Shown: positions 23,401 to 38,400, counted from the first letter of the stretch. The stretch is 64,000 nucleotides of DNA from Apoda limacodes (GCA_946406115.1 OX291547.1:3477001-3541000); one strand, 5' to 3'. Numbers and translations: made by a program. Notes: generated from the letters alone by a model not told the origin.

Positions 23401-26400
23401 AATGTGTTGTCTTACAGAACAACTTGAGTACTTATTTGTCGTTGTATTATAAGTGCTCCTTTTAGAATTTTAGTAATTCAGAGTAATGGTGCAAAAAAAC
23501 TAACCTGGTCTGTTCGTCGTCGCCCGAAATTCTTAGGAGTTTCGCCAGTTTGAGCAACTTGTGGCTCGCGAGGTACGCGTTAAAGTCCAACCGCAGACAG
23601 TCCTCTATGAGAGTTATTCTGTCTTCACACAACCTCACTGAAAACACGAAAAATTATATGAATTTATCATTCCTCACTAAGATCAAAGAACAAAGAAATA
23701 CAAATGATAGGTACCTTGTATGGGGAGAATCGTCAAATTAAAAGCATTCAGTAAGGGCAGCGCAGCAATCAGGTCTAACTCTTGTTGTATCTCAGGGTTA
23801 TCGTCTTTTATCAACGTTAGGCAGCATCTGGGAAAATATAGCATTAATTATTGAACAGTACATAGAACGTTGCCCTCATCCAGTGTGAGGGTAAGTAAGT
23901 TGATCTCATTTAGTAACCCGTAAAAAAAGGCAATTGATATTTTGTAAAAAACGTGACTTGTGATCTACATGTAAAGACAATCGTAAGAAATTTAATGAAT
24001 CAATAGTTGAATCACTGTGTGCCTTGCCTTGTAATTATATACACAGTGTATCACCTGGCAAGTTCTAGTGCGGGGTCGGTGAGTGAGGAGGCCGAGTTGA
24101 AGTACTCCTTGGCGGCCGCGGATACAAGCTCGACGGAGCGCGCGTACGTTACGAGGTGCGGGCTGCGGTGCGCCTCCGCCGAACACGTGAGCACTTCGGA
24201 TGACAGCTTAATGCTCGCCGCGTCGCCGGACGTCAGCAGAGATGATGCATATATCTTTATATATGATTCATATAAGATAATGGACAACATGATAGGATTT
24301 TTTTATTATAAACTTTAACTGCACATTATAAAATAACCTACCTATCTATATATTATATAAAATATAAAGAAGAAGCTGACTAATATATCAACGCACAGCC
24401 CAAATCACAGGGTCTAGAGACTTAAAATTTTGCTAAAAGGTGATTTCATTATCATCAAGCTGAATGTATAAAAATTGGTGTTCGGCCTTAAGGTTAAATA
24501 TTAAGATTGACTTGTTTCGACGACTAGAGAATAAAGTGTATGTATGTTTGGCTATGTAGAGTAGCTACATGTATCAATGGCGAGCTAGTTTGCAGCTACC
24601 TTCCAATAATAAAAGTAAACCAATATCAAATCGGATGCCTTGCGTTTCACTCACTTCAGTGAAAAAATATAAAATGAACTGAGTAGCGAAGTATTTCAAA
24701 AGTATTTATGAGTTTATGCCAAAAAAAAATTTAAAGCCTTCTTTTTTGAATTCGGACTCTGAGTTCACAAGCAGTATATATGGTTTCGAACATTACAAAC
24801 TTGCAGTTGTCTCCGAACAAAGCCTTTAACCCCAATGTTTAAACAGCCTTCCTTGTCTTAAGTGCTTTACCCTTGCTAACTACAGCCGCCAATTAATATT
24901 TTTAATTTCAAAAATGTGCTTTTACAGAAATATATAACTAGTCATAAGCTAGCTAGTATCGGGGCCTGAGGTTACGGGGCGCGAGCTTCTTGTGTCACCG
25001 GAACGCGGGCGAGGCGGGCAGCGTGGCGAGTAAGTGCAGGGCAATGCAGGGGGATATGCTAAGCGTTCGACTCATGTCTTGGCCCGCGTACGGTACCTGC
25101 AATATGAGCACGACTGGCCGTGCAACGCACTTCAAACGGGTTTCGGACGTCGTCGACGGGGACGGGCAAGCGATTCTGGCCGACCAGCCTTTTTTGTGTC
25201 TGGCATATATTGTGTCTATAAAACTCAAATATAATTATAGTCAATTATAATATTAAACAATAGTATCTAGTGACTAAGATTATTTTGTTCAGTTTAGGCA
25301 CGCACACAGTTTAGGCACGCATACAGTTTCGGCACGCACACAGTTTAGGCACGCACACAGTTTCATCTCATGGACCCTGGGATAATTTTAATGACATCAT
25401 AATAAAAAATACTTATTTTAAGAAAAGCTTCAAGACCCACTTATTAAATGGCTGGCGGAACTGTATATGTTTTGCCCACCCTCCTTTCAACCAATATTTC
25501 ATACTAACCTGTGATTCATTTCAAACCGGGGTCCAGAAAGTTCGATATTCGAAAATAATTACGAGTACGAAATGGATTTTTTTTATTTAAAGATAGTAAA
25601 AAAAAATGACCGGGTACTTGCCTCATAACATTCTTCTTTACTGACACAATTTAACAGAGTAGACTGTAACTCGAGGATGTCTTTAAGCAATTTCTCCCAG
25701 TCCTGCTGCGTCGGTTTCTCATCACTAAAACAATATTATATAAAAATCTTAGAATCTTTTTTATTTCTCATAAGTCTACTGCTTGAAAGATATTTTTCTT
25801 TTTTTTTCCCAATAACAGTATGTAGATCCTTTTATTCATGGTAATTATTAGATGGTTCAACCAGTAAATCAACTGATTTAATGGTGTCACAGAGGTGATG
25901 AAGTACCGACACTTAAAGGAAGCGACCGGAAGCTACCAGGATGAACCCACTCAATCCTTCATCACTGCTCTGTCGAACGACCGAGTTGACCACAATGAGA
26001 TTTTTTAACGTATGATTGTAGTTACAGTTTCGCGATGTTTCTGGCGATCTTGTTGAGCAGTTGCCTTGCCCGTGCGTCGTCCTCCCGCACGTCTCGCAGG
26101 TCGCGCACCGCCACGGGCACGCCGCGACGCGCTGCAAGCTCACTGCCCGACACCAGCCGCTCCAGGTCACGCACACGTCGCACCAGTTCGCTCGTAGATA
26201 TAGTGCCGTCGCTGCAAATGAGTCAAAAGGGATTATGTAGTATTCTAGTACATAGTCATTTTTTTAAGAAATCTAAGATGAATATAGATTATTTCTAGGT
26301 ATGTATGTTATTAATTTTATGAAGGTTTACTGACGTCTCCTTGAGTATTGTGTCGAGCAAGTCGCACGCCTTGTCTAGCTGATGCGTGCCGGTGTGCGCG

Positions 26401-29400
26401 AGCAGACACCGCTCCACCAGGTCCAGGTGTGTGCGCACGTCCAGCTCGAACTCTTTCGGAGACTGTAACAACTGTCAACAATACACCACATACAATAAAC
26501 AATTTTGCAGGGTATCCTAATATTTATCCAAGTATGTTTCTTTTAGGAATGGTCGGTTATTATACGGTTGAGGTGCGTCGCTAGTTGGGGATTTTAGTGT
26601 ACGTGTTCGATGTATTTAGATGGCACAAGACCAACGAGCAGATTTTGTCATTAATCAGTCTGCATGTGCCTGACAACTACTTGCGAGCCTGTCACGTGTT
26701 GCCACAGACTGTTCGCAGAGACCGAGAGTAGGACTGCATTGGGATGGCAGGCACCAGTTCCTCGAGCACTGCGTCTAATCAATAGTATTGTCAAGTCAAG
26801 TCAAAATCCTGGACTCGACTTATTCAACTGTTCTCTTAATGAATTACAAAAATTATAATTAATAAATGGCCTTTTAATTAGATATTAATTACATACTTAC
26901 CGTTTGTTGTTATTTTTTTCATACTTATTATTCATTTTTTAAATGTGCTTTCTTTTTGGATTCCTCTATTTTTCATTGTGTATAGTGTATGTTATGTAGT
27001 TTTGTATGGAAGTACTGGAAAACTGTAATGTCTAGATATCCGAGGCACGTCATAACAGACTCTGACGATGAGATTACCAGCAGGCTCAAAGCTCAAGCGC
27101 CTTCCGCGCTCGCGTCCGCGAACACAGATTATAGTAATATATACAGAATACATCGCCGCCGGCGGCGACGGAACATTAGACAGTTTAGTTTTCACACTTA
27201 CAAACACACTCGAGCGTGCGGGTATACTAGGTTCACTAATATACCCGGGCGCTTCGACTAGTTAGATTTAAATAATAATAGGCGCGTTCTGAAGAGTTTC
27301 TTGCCGTTTCTTCTCTTCAGAACGCCTTTGCTATTTTCCGAAACGGCGGTAAAATTTAGTTAGATACAAATTTTAGTTTCTAAGAGCGGTTGCCCAAGCC
27401 GAGGTTCGTGTCTAGGACACCCTTGCGCAAACCGCCCCGACTTTTCGCTGAAGAGTGCAAGCAGCACCGCAGCAAAAGTTAGTCCGCGTGTAGTTGTAAA
27501 GGCCATCTGCGGCCAACAACAGTAGCCAGTAGTTAGAAAAAAAAAATGTAATGTCTATATAAAATAATTTTATTACAAACTAATAAATGCATGTCTTAAG
27601 AGATATTTCGCGTAAACTAATTTCAACCATTTATTTTGCTTTTGACATAAGCACGCCTGTAAAGATCCTTATTTATTGACAGGCAGCTAAATAAGAAAGA
27701 TTACCGCTGTTTTTCTTTACGATAGTGAAGCGAGGTGCTCTTTAGCTCCGATATTTATCCATTATGCATACACATTGTTAATAGCGAATTATTAAAAATG
27801 CTAACTAAATGTCTTACTTTTTTTTGCTTTATCAAAAAGATTATGTATGTTTTTTAATGAGAAATCAGGCACAGAACATATGTATATACTCACAAGAAGT
27901 ATGACGAAAACACGTCTGATCAGAATGAATATGAAATGTTCTATTATAATGTTTTTTCTTAGATTCTTAAAACTCACGATAAAAAGGAGTAAAAGGAAGG
28001 CGGCACACAACATTTTACTTTGAAAGATATTAATTTGTATAGTCTGCACAAGAACGAAAAGTTATATGAAAACCTTAAATGATTTTTCAGACCTATTAAA
28101 TAGAGTAAAAAAATTATATCACAGTTCGTAAGTATAGAGAGCTACTATAAATTTCTGTTCAATTTTATAACAAACTTGTTTACCTGACATGATAATTTTA
28201 TGTAAAAAAATTTGTGGCCGCCACAGTACACATAATGATGAAGTCTATAACGCGTCATAACTATAAAACCGGTGGTATGTAATCGATTTTACGACTTCAA
28301 TGCAGTGGATCAGGATTCACTTTCTTTAAAAATCTGGTCATGTGCACTAAAACTCATCAAAGTTTTAGGGCAATTAGATAAATATTGTAGAAACAAACAA
28401 AAACGATTCATTCATTCATATTCATATACACGTAAAAAAAAATTTGAAATGCAATGTATTATGAATTAAATTCGATTCTGACAAATCTAAAACATAATAA
28501 ATGATTCAAAATAAAAGAAATAATAAGAAAAATGTGTTTAAACCCAGTTCACCCACTTTTTAATTTCAATAAAACCAGTTTTGTGACCCCTAAGTGATGA
28601 TAATTTGAAAAATAATGCACCCCTTGCCTTAGATAAGCCAGAATGGTCTCAAAATCGTTTAGACTTATAACATAGTCTTATATATGTATATAAAATTATT
28701 TTGTAAGACTTTATATCATACTTGCGTAAGATCACTTTAAAACAAGGTTTTTTGCTCATAATCAAAACAGATATAAGATCAACAGCATAGGTTAGATCGA
28801 TATAAGACTAATATTAGATCGTTTGATCTAATATCGATCTTAGGAATACATTTGTAAGACTGCGTAGGCCATTACATAAAATTATACTTATTGTACACAA
28901 GCCTAGATCCATAAAAAACAACTTATGGCACTATGTTATACAAATATCATACCTACCTACTAGAAGTCTTTTTTCTTTAACTGTTCAAAAAAAATATTTT
29001 AGTTAGAAAAGTATAATTTATTCATAAAGTAAAAGCCAACTTAGAAGTGTAGAATTCATTACTTAAATCCCTTTTGGTTTAAACGATACAATGATAGTAT
29101 CAGATAAAAGGTTTAATGAGAAATTGCGCGGAACCCTAATTTTATACTATCATGGCGTTTCCTTAGTCTAGCCAAAGACTGATTTAAGACAAACGTTTTC
29201 ACAGTAATCTAGCCTAAGAATGATATAAGACAAACGTTTTTACAATAGTCTTAGAATGTGCTTGAACAATACAAATTTTGAACAATGGCGACATGATAAC
29301 AAAGTAACAAATATATTATTTAACATGATTACAGAATACTTGTATTTCGCGAGGGGCATTAATTTTTTAACCAATAACCGGGTTCCCTTTACAGTAAACA

Positions 29401-32400
29401 ATAATTCCCCATACGAATGCAGTTAAAACCTTCGATATATTACCAAAAATTATTACCAAACCGACATTATCTGAATATTTAATTCTTTGTATAAAATTAA
29501 AATCGACATATCATTATAATTATAAGTTTTTTACTTATTTAGTAAACACAGCATAATTTCAAAGGACTGATCTTACGTAAAAACAATATAAGCTTGATTA
29601 GGCTAATAAGATAAAGCACGTAGATCAATATTAGCCTAAACGGGCTAATAAGCTACTAGAGTAAGATCAATATTAGCGTATTTGGTCTTACAATACGTTT
29701 TGGAAGATTAATATAAGTACGAACGACATTCACCTAGACCGATATTAGAACGATATAAAACTAAACGCGCTTATAATTGTGCCCAAATCCAGGCTTGTAC
29801 GATGATACTAGACTGATATAAGACTGAAAAAAAGTAGTCTATAAGACTGGTTTTTGCTAGTTGGGCGTTTACTTTGGGTGTGATTATCGCCGTTTGTCCT
29901 GCGCCCGGCGATCGCCGGTCTCATTAAACGGTTTACGTGACTTCTGAAACTCAACGGCTTGTGGTCAAAGGGTTTAAAAATTACCGATAGGTTGCAGTAA
30001 TAAATAGTAATGTAAATTAGGTTTATAAAAAGATTATATTTATCAAGTACTGTGTTATAGCCTTCTTTTATCACTCCCTCATTAGTCAGTCAACAAAAAG
30101 TACTCTTTATTACCTATGGTCGCTTTAGTAATATTGAATCTAAAAAAATCGGCCAAGTGCGAGTCGGACTCAAGCACGAAGGGTTCCGTACCATTATCTA
30201 CAAAAACGTGCAAAAAAATCACGTGTGTTGTATTGGAGCCCCATTAAATATTTATTTTTTCTGATTTTTAGTATTTGTTGTTATAGCGGCAACAGAAATA
30301 CATCTTCTGTGAAAATTTCAACTGTCTAACTATCACGGTTCATGAGATACAGCCTGGTGACAGACGGACGGACGGACGGACAGCGAAGCCTTAGTAATAG
30401 GGTTCCTAATTACCTTTTAGGTACGGAACCCTAATTAATTCTTGTTAGCTCTCAAAATGCGTCTTTCACCCTCCTATTTCAGTGTGATTAGTGCGATCGC
30501 CCGACGATATTTACCAGCTTATTGAACGATGCGGTGCGTTCGCCGTGTGAGTCAGTCCGAGTTATTGAACGGCATGATTATCGTCGGGTGATCACACGGC
30601 GTTCAAACTGAACGTAGCCCAGATAAACACTTTGCGAGTTATTGGCTTCTAAATTTGAAAATTTTGTGTTCTCTTCCCATTAATGACCGTGAGTTTTAAA
30701 AAACTGGAAAAAATTACCGAAAATTGTTCTAAACAAAATCGGTTTACAACTTTTTCTCATTCTTCGGGACACTAGGACATTTCAGTTAAATTCAGTTGTA
30801 TTACTTTTTTCTATCCATATAACAAAATACTCTAAATAACACAAGTTCAGTAAAAAAAAAAAACTGTGTAATCATTACATAGGTTTTTTTTGAACTATTT
30901 CAAACACCAGAATTAGAGGCATTTAAACGCCTGGGTATGTTTTTGAATCAATAGAAAACGCCGTGTTCAGCAAAAATAAAATACGAGTTTTAGTTGGTTA
31001 TTAAAACGCGGTATAATTAATATTATAAATAAATTTTAAATTAATAACTTAATATATCATTTTGTAATATTATAAAATGGTACAAAAACTCACTAGTAGT
31101 ATGGTGGATAGGTCGTCAACGCTTATACTTTCGAGGTACTCGATAAGGCCCATGACGCAGCACCCGACGTGGTTAAACAGTACCTCGAAACGCTTCAGGA
31201 ACGGCACCAAGTAACATTTCAAATCACGCACGAAAGTCGCAGGCGTCGACTGAAAACACCATTTTATTAGAGACCACGAAACAACAGCTTTATAAAAAAA
31301 TACTTGGTCTAATGCTACTTATTACTGTTAAAAGAATTAACTCCTGTGACAAACAGACAAACAGCATAAGCTTAACAATAGGATCCCGCCTGAAAACCTA
31401 TTATCTTATATTGAATAACACAGAGTTTACTATAGCGCAGAACTACTAATAATCTTGAATTCATATAAAATGAATGCCTAATACTCAAAGCCAAGATGTA
31501 AGCCAAGCATTTACTCTGGGAAAATCGTCAATCTATTAAAATTGATTTTATCCGAATGTATGATTTTAAGCTTTGGAATTGGAAATGTCATTTCGGGTAC
31601 CATAAGGATCTTCTGGTGTCCATTTTTACACTTTTTATTTGTAAATAGCATTGTTACTAAATCTGGAAGTATGTACATATGAAAACTGATATATTAATCT
31701 TACATTTTTCATAAGTAAGGCAGAGGTCTCCAACACGGACATCTTCTCCAACTCCTTCAAGGTTATTCCTTCGATGTTGATGTCATAGATGAGCGTGTCC
31801 AGGGTTAGAAGATGAAACATGATCTTATCCAAGCCCTTGATCTAAGGAAACAACAATGGCAATAGAACAAAACTTTTTTTTTTTTTATACAACTAAGGTG
31901 GCAAACAAGCTTACGGTCCGCCTGATAGTAAGCGGTCACCGTAGCCTATGGACGCTTGCAATACCAGGGGTATCACTCGCGCGTTGCCGACCCTTCAGAA
32001 ATCTAATAACTTCTTTCTTGAAAAACCCCATACTATAGTCCATAAAGAAGAGTTTAGCAGGGAGTTCATTCCACAGCTTAAGCGTTCGCGGGAGAAAGTT
32101 TCTCTGAAACCGCACTGTACGCGACCATTTCGGTTCCATAGTGTGAGAATGAATTCCCTGTCGATGGCAAGCAGTGCGATGGTAGAAAGTACCCGTGGGC
32201 ATCATTTCGAACAATTCTTCAGAACACAACCCATTGTACAAGCGGTAGAACACACACAGGGAGGCAAAGTATCTCCTCAGACTTAAGGGCTCGATACCGC
32301 AAGTGAGTTTGTAATCGTCGACAATTCTCACAGCCCGTCGTTGAACCGAGTCAAAAGGGCCAAGCTGGTATCCGTAACTTGTTTCTGATATAAAACAAAA

Positions 32401-35400
32401 TTTGAAATTGCTCAAAAAGGTGAATTCAATCACAAACTTAAATGCTAAGAACTAGCTATGGTACATTTTAACGACAAAAACTAAGTCCTATTTTTTCCTC
32501 GTTAGGCTGAACATGCATCAGGCGTGGCGCACTCGTTAAGACCGTGTGTTATCATACTAGTGAGGCCAGCGCGCCTGTCGAGTGATATCATCGTGCCGAG
32601 CGGTTCAATGTATTTTAGCGGTTATCTAATGCGCATAGGGGACAAATTGGCTTCCATTATATGTTTTATATGATTTTATGTACATTTCTGTAGATATTTA
32701 CGCGTTTTGTAAGGGATTGAGACTTCTATGCGTTACTACTATTACTTATTTTTCAAAAAATCAGACACAGCGTACCGTATAAAATCCCTAAATTCATTGC
32801 AAGAAATATTTCACACGAGACGGGTAATATTTGTGACCCGTGGTTAATGCAATCTGGCCGAAACACCTAGAAACAAAAGTATATTTGCAAGCAATACCGG
32901 TCGTTGAAATACAAAAATAAATAAGTTTTAACGACATTAAATACAAACTATTGTACAAACTTAACAGTACATACTGCGTCTCATGACGACGTCTGTGTTA
33001 AGATCAGTTATTCAGTCGATCAGTTCGGTTGTATTCTTTTACAGAAGCGCATAATTCTTACCTCTCCCCCGACAATAGCAATAGAGACCAGAGTAAACGC
33101 GTGCGACACGAGCCCACTGCGCTCCTCTATCTCCCTCGCTCTTTGCTCGAACCACTTCGCGACATCTGGCTCGGATGAAATATCAGAAGCAACTTCAACT
33201 TCCGGCGTCGCGTCTTCTGACCAATTCGAACTCCAGATCGACCTGACAAATTTAGTCACAATAATTACAAATTTATTAAGAACTAGCTTTTGCCAGCGGC
33301 TCCGCCCGCCCTAAATTTGGTTATCGACGTGAAATTCTTACGGCAACTCCTTGATTTTTTTTTCTTTAAGAACCCCATACTGAATATTTATATTTGATTA
33401 TACTAAAGAAGTTTTTTATAGCCAAATATAGCTGCAGCTATGGTTCGTTCGTGGAATTCGGTTATAGTTACTCCTGCGGAAACTGTTGAATTCTTTGAGA
33501 AAAACAGTAGCCTTTGTCCTTCTCTGTATCTTCAACTATCTCTGTGCTAAATTTCAGCTCAATCGGATGGTCCATTGCGGCAGGATTGAGTAACAAACGT
33601 TATAATTATTATTGCAGAAGCTTTTTGTCGTGATGAAAAAGCGGTGGTTGAAGCGTGATTATGTTACAAACAACCAAACATCCAAGCATCCTAACTTTCG
33701 CATTTATGGTAGGGTAGCAGCCCCTTTTCACCAACATTGACAGGTGAGCTCACCGCCGCAACACTGCTTCTGATAGTGTATCTGGACTCAGGTAACTTTA
33801 CATAGGTCCTTTGTCGTTAATCACCAGCTTTAAAATAAAAGACCCTTTGCGAGTTATTGGCGAACTAGGAGAAAGTCAGAATAAGGCAGGATACCGCTAC
33901 AAGACCGTTATTATTATGCGTCTGTACATTCACATATTAGAATATTTTTTTTTGTTGAGTTGTCAATCGGAATACACTATTTGGGCTTTTTTAAATACAC
34001 TGTTTTATCTTAAAATATAGGATTCCCCCACAATATTTGTGTCATCAGAGTGCAGAGTATGAGTCTTTAATGTATATTACTATCTCGTTTGCTACAACGA
34101 AATAAATGTTGGTATGTATAGAAATGTCTCCACCGAACGTATTTTGAGATATTTTTTAATGTAGAATAAAAACTGACACTCGGCACTCTGGTACTACGTC
34201 ATTATTATCGTGTAAGTGTCTTTAGACAGGTCAATAAATATTAGTTGGTACTTGCAAGCGAAACTGTTTAAATTTTTGTCATATCAACAGAGTTTAAACA
34301 ATATATATGAGTACAATATAATACAACAGTCTTTGCCCACTGAACAATAATCGCCAAGAAACTTAGTTTTTTAATACTCATAAAAAATTGTTCCGCAAAT
34401 TACATAATTGGGAATATCAATTCAAAAACTAAATTATTCTATAAGATGGCAAAATATAAATAACCAGTAACTCACCTAAATATTTCCTTCCTACACCAAT
34501 CATTGATGTGTTCATAAGGTTTGACCAATACCACCGGTTCTCGATCGAACCACTGTGTGTGCTTTATCGGTAACAAATGCTGGTAGTTGAGCGGATTGAT
34601 GGTCTCCGGCAGATTGTCCAGGATAGCGATGTGCATGGCCACGGTGTTGACGTGCAGCCAGAGACACGTGAGCGCCTGTATGCGACCCTCTTTAGCTATC
34701 TCCATGGAGCTGTGGACTATGCTGTTGCTCCGGAGACGGTCATACTCGTCTTTTATATAAGCTGACTTTTCGCACTTCAATATTGCCTGAAAATTTATCA
34801 TAATTAAAATTCGTGCCTAAGCAAGATTGTAATTACACAACGGTCGTTTAGATTCTGTGATATTGTAGAGTTTAAATATTGTTAAGTTCTTGTATAGTAT
34901 CATACAAAAAAAAACTGGCCAAGTGCGAGATTGGCTCGCGGCCCAAGGGTTCCATACAAACTTATTATAAGTAGATAGCTCTTCCATCATGAGATCAAAT
35001 CAGGTCAACGGGAAGTACCCCAGAGGTTGTGTCACAATATGCGATAAAAATAACCGTATTTTGGGCATATTTTTTTCACATTGACTTACAAGTGATTTTT
35101 TTACATTAAGTGCCCGTAGACTTTAATATTTGATATAAATTTCAACTTAATACTTCGACGCGTTCTGGAGTAAAAGGTGTTGACAGACAGACAAACAAAA
35201 TTTTTCTTTAAATGTATTAATAACTGCAAATTAACAGATTTCAGATTTTTCTTATATTTGTGATATAAGACCTTGCTTTTTGTCAAATTTCATGATTCAA
35301 GGACAACAGGAAGTAAGTACCCCATAGGTTTTGATTTGTTTATGAATGCCAAAGTATACGACAAAAATGGTCGTATGTCTGCCGTTTTTCTTTTACTGAG

Positions 35401-38400
35401 TAAGTATATTTTTTTACAGCTTCAAGGGACCGTAGAGCTTATTATTTGATATTAATTTCAACGTTATACCTTTACGCGTTACTGTGATCCTATAAGGGAT
35501 CCTTTCTTCTTTTTAAGGTAGGAACCCTTCAAAACGTAATCTGAACCAGCAAAGGACAAACAATAAAACATTGATTCGAAATATAGAACAGAGAAAATAT
35601 CGCGTGAAACTTCGTACATATGCCACAAAATTTCCATTACAGTTAAAAAAAATAATTCACAATTTATTTGTATGGTTAATACAAAGTTTCTGAAACTAAA
35701 CCGAAAATTTCAGAAACGTGGGTCCAGGCGCATATTCCATGTTCTTTCGCATTTCCAATCTCTCTCCGCTGTCCTGTCTTTTTCTCTTTCAGGCCAAGTG
35801 TCTATTTCGAGCCCAAATAAGTTATACTTAGAAAAAGCTTGTCATTTGAGTTTTGCGAATGATAATGATGAATGATCGAATGATGTTTATTTGTACCTGC
35901 AAACTTGGGTGTACACAACAAGGCGTAATTTGTGTTAGTTTATCCTCACTCACTCGTGTAGCCGATGCTTGCAATAAGTACCAAGTAATTAATTACCTCG
36001 TACAATTTGAGCCGCTCCTGATAGAAGAGTATGACGTGGCGACACCGCAGCAGCTCGCTCGAGTACGCGTTCAGATCCTCCAGGGTTATCTCTTCCGGAT
36101 CCTCAATAAAGTTCTCTGAACGGTCTTTGTTTATTTCTAAAACAATACATAAATGGTACCGATACTATATATTTATATCATTTAATTTAATTATAATGTA
36201 TAATTTACTTATAGGATAAAATTAATATGTAACAAGATAATATATTAGCAGCCATATGTCTACTGTTGTACATAGACTCATCATTTCGTGAAATGGGTCT
36301 TAGCCGATTGTATCCTGTGTATGGGCACTAGCCATTGAGAGTCAGGGGGAGGCATTGGCATGTAGCCTGGACATAGCGAAGGCGTTCGATCGGGTCTGGC
36401 ACCGCGGTCTTCTATCGAAGTTGCCATCTTACGGAGTGCCCGAGGGTTTGTGCAAATGGGTGGCTAGCTTTTTGTCCGGCAGACGCATACGAACCGTAGT
36501 TGACGGTAGTTGCTCTGATAGCATGGACATTAATGCTGGTGTCCCGCAAGGCTCTGTGCTGTCTCCTACGCTGTTTCTACTGCATATCAATGACATGTTG
36601 GACATCAACAACATACATTGCTATGCAGATGACAGTACTGGAGACGCTTTTTACACGGGTCGTGCAAACATCCCTCGTTCCGTTGTGGAGGAAAACCGCG
36701 GAGAACTTGTGTCTCAAATCGAGACCACACTGTCCCAGGTCTCTGACTGGGGACGGGTAAACTTGGTCCGATTCAACCCTACAAAGACACAAGTGTGCGC
36801 GTTCACCGCTAAGAAAACTCCATTCACTGTGGTCCCACAATTCCAGAACACTCCCCTCTCCATCTCCAAGAGCATTGGGATCCTTGGTGTCGACATCTCC
36901 AGCGATGTTCAGTTCCGAGATCATTTACAAGATAAGGTAAAGCTGGCGTCCAAAAAACTTGGTGTACTCAACAGAGTGAAGCAGTACTTCACGTCGGGGC
37001 AAAGGTTGTTACTTTACAAGTCGCAAGTTAGGCCCCATATGGAGTACTGCTGCCATCTCTGGGCAGGTGCACCCGGATACCAGCTTGGCCCTTTTGACTC
37101 GGTTCAACGACGGGCTGTGAGAATTGTCGACGATTCCAAACTCACTTGCGGTATCGAGCCCTTAAGTCTGAGGAGAGACTTTGCCTCACTGTGTGTGTTC
37201 TACCGCTTGTACAATGGGTTGTGTTCTGAGGAATTGTTCGAAATGATGCCCACGGCAACTTTCTACCATCGCACCGCTCGCCATCGGCAGGGAATTCATT
37301 CTCACACTTTAGAACCTAAATGGTCGCGTACAGTGCGGTTTCAGAGAAACTTCCTCCCGCGAACGCTTAAGTTGTGGAATGAGCTCCCTGCCAAGGTTTT
37401 CTGCAAGGACTACAGTATGGAGTTCTTCAAGAAAGAAGTTATTAGATTTCTGAAGGGTCGGCAACGCGCAAGTGATACCCCTGGTGTTGCAAGCGTCCAT
37501 AGGCTACGGTGACCGCTTACCATCAGGCGGGCCGTAAGCTTGTTTGCCACCTTAGTGGTATAAAAAAAAAAAAAAAAAAAAAAAAATTCCGCAGCCCAAA
37601 CAAAGTAGTCAGTCTGCCTTGTGGTGTACTGGATCGTGGTCTGCACTCTAGAACCTTCCTACCCTATCAGTTCTACGAGGAATGTGGTCAATGAACACAC
37701 CAACATTTTGATTTTTCTAGTTTCAATTCGTACCTAACCAAATTATTCTATCTATACATAGTATAGTCGCAGGTTCAAGTCCAGGCTCGAGGTTAATCGT
37801 TTGACTGCATATTTGCTATAAAAGTATTTATTTATATTGATATGTATATATTTTCTTCTAAAACTCTAACCTTCAGGGAGTCATAAACATCGATATGAAA
37901 AAACAATAGATATGGTAACATGACACTGTGGTTCGGAAACCGGCGTAGCCGTTGATAGCGGGGGTGGAGTAGGTGAAGTGGGGCATGAAAGTCAGAATTT
38001 TTTTTCCAATTTAAACCTTATGTTCATTGCATAAGGCTTACACGTTGACACTAGTGACATCTTGTGATGAGTAGCAGTACTTTAATTTTACATTAGACCC
38101 AGTGTTGTTCCTGTGGCGATATGAACAAAATTATCGATAGATTACTATGATGCTTGATGATCAAAAATATCTTTGGAAAATTCAAAGTCCTTACTATCAA
38201 CACATATTTTTATATTATCGGTAGTAAAATCATTCTGAATCTATAAAATCGTTAATTAAACTGGCGATTTTAGGCTTTTTAAAAGTCTAATTTATTGAAA
38301 TATACTTAAATTATAAATGAACCTAAATAATTTAATTCTAATAAGTTTGCAGTGGACATATAAAACAGCAAATAATATTGTGATTTAGATAGTACATAGT

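Larger units (their letters stand above)
26463..31093. other. NBAS intron 16-17, 4.6 kb
   Basis: No exon is needed between exons 16 and 17. The intron holds an ORF-free mildly GC-rich block (27050-27250), a 13-bp-stem hairpin (27284-27325), a copy of the 8.3-kb repeat (28368-28627), the palindromic-motif cluster (28650-29830) and a dispersed repeat (30148-30435). Confidence 0.6.

Noticed and set aside
24990..25250. Open frames on both strands in a GC-rich stretch of intron 19-20
   Set aside because: Exons 19 and 20 join directly into a conserved motif, and neither translation resembles NBAS or a known element.
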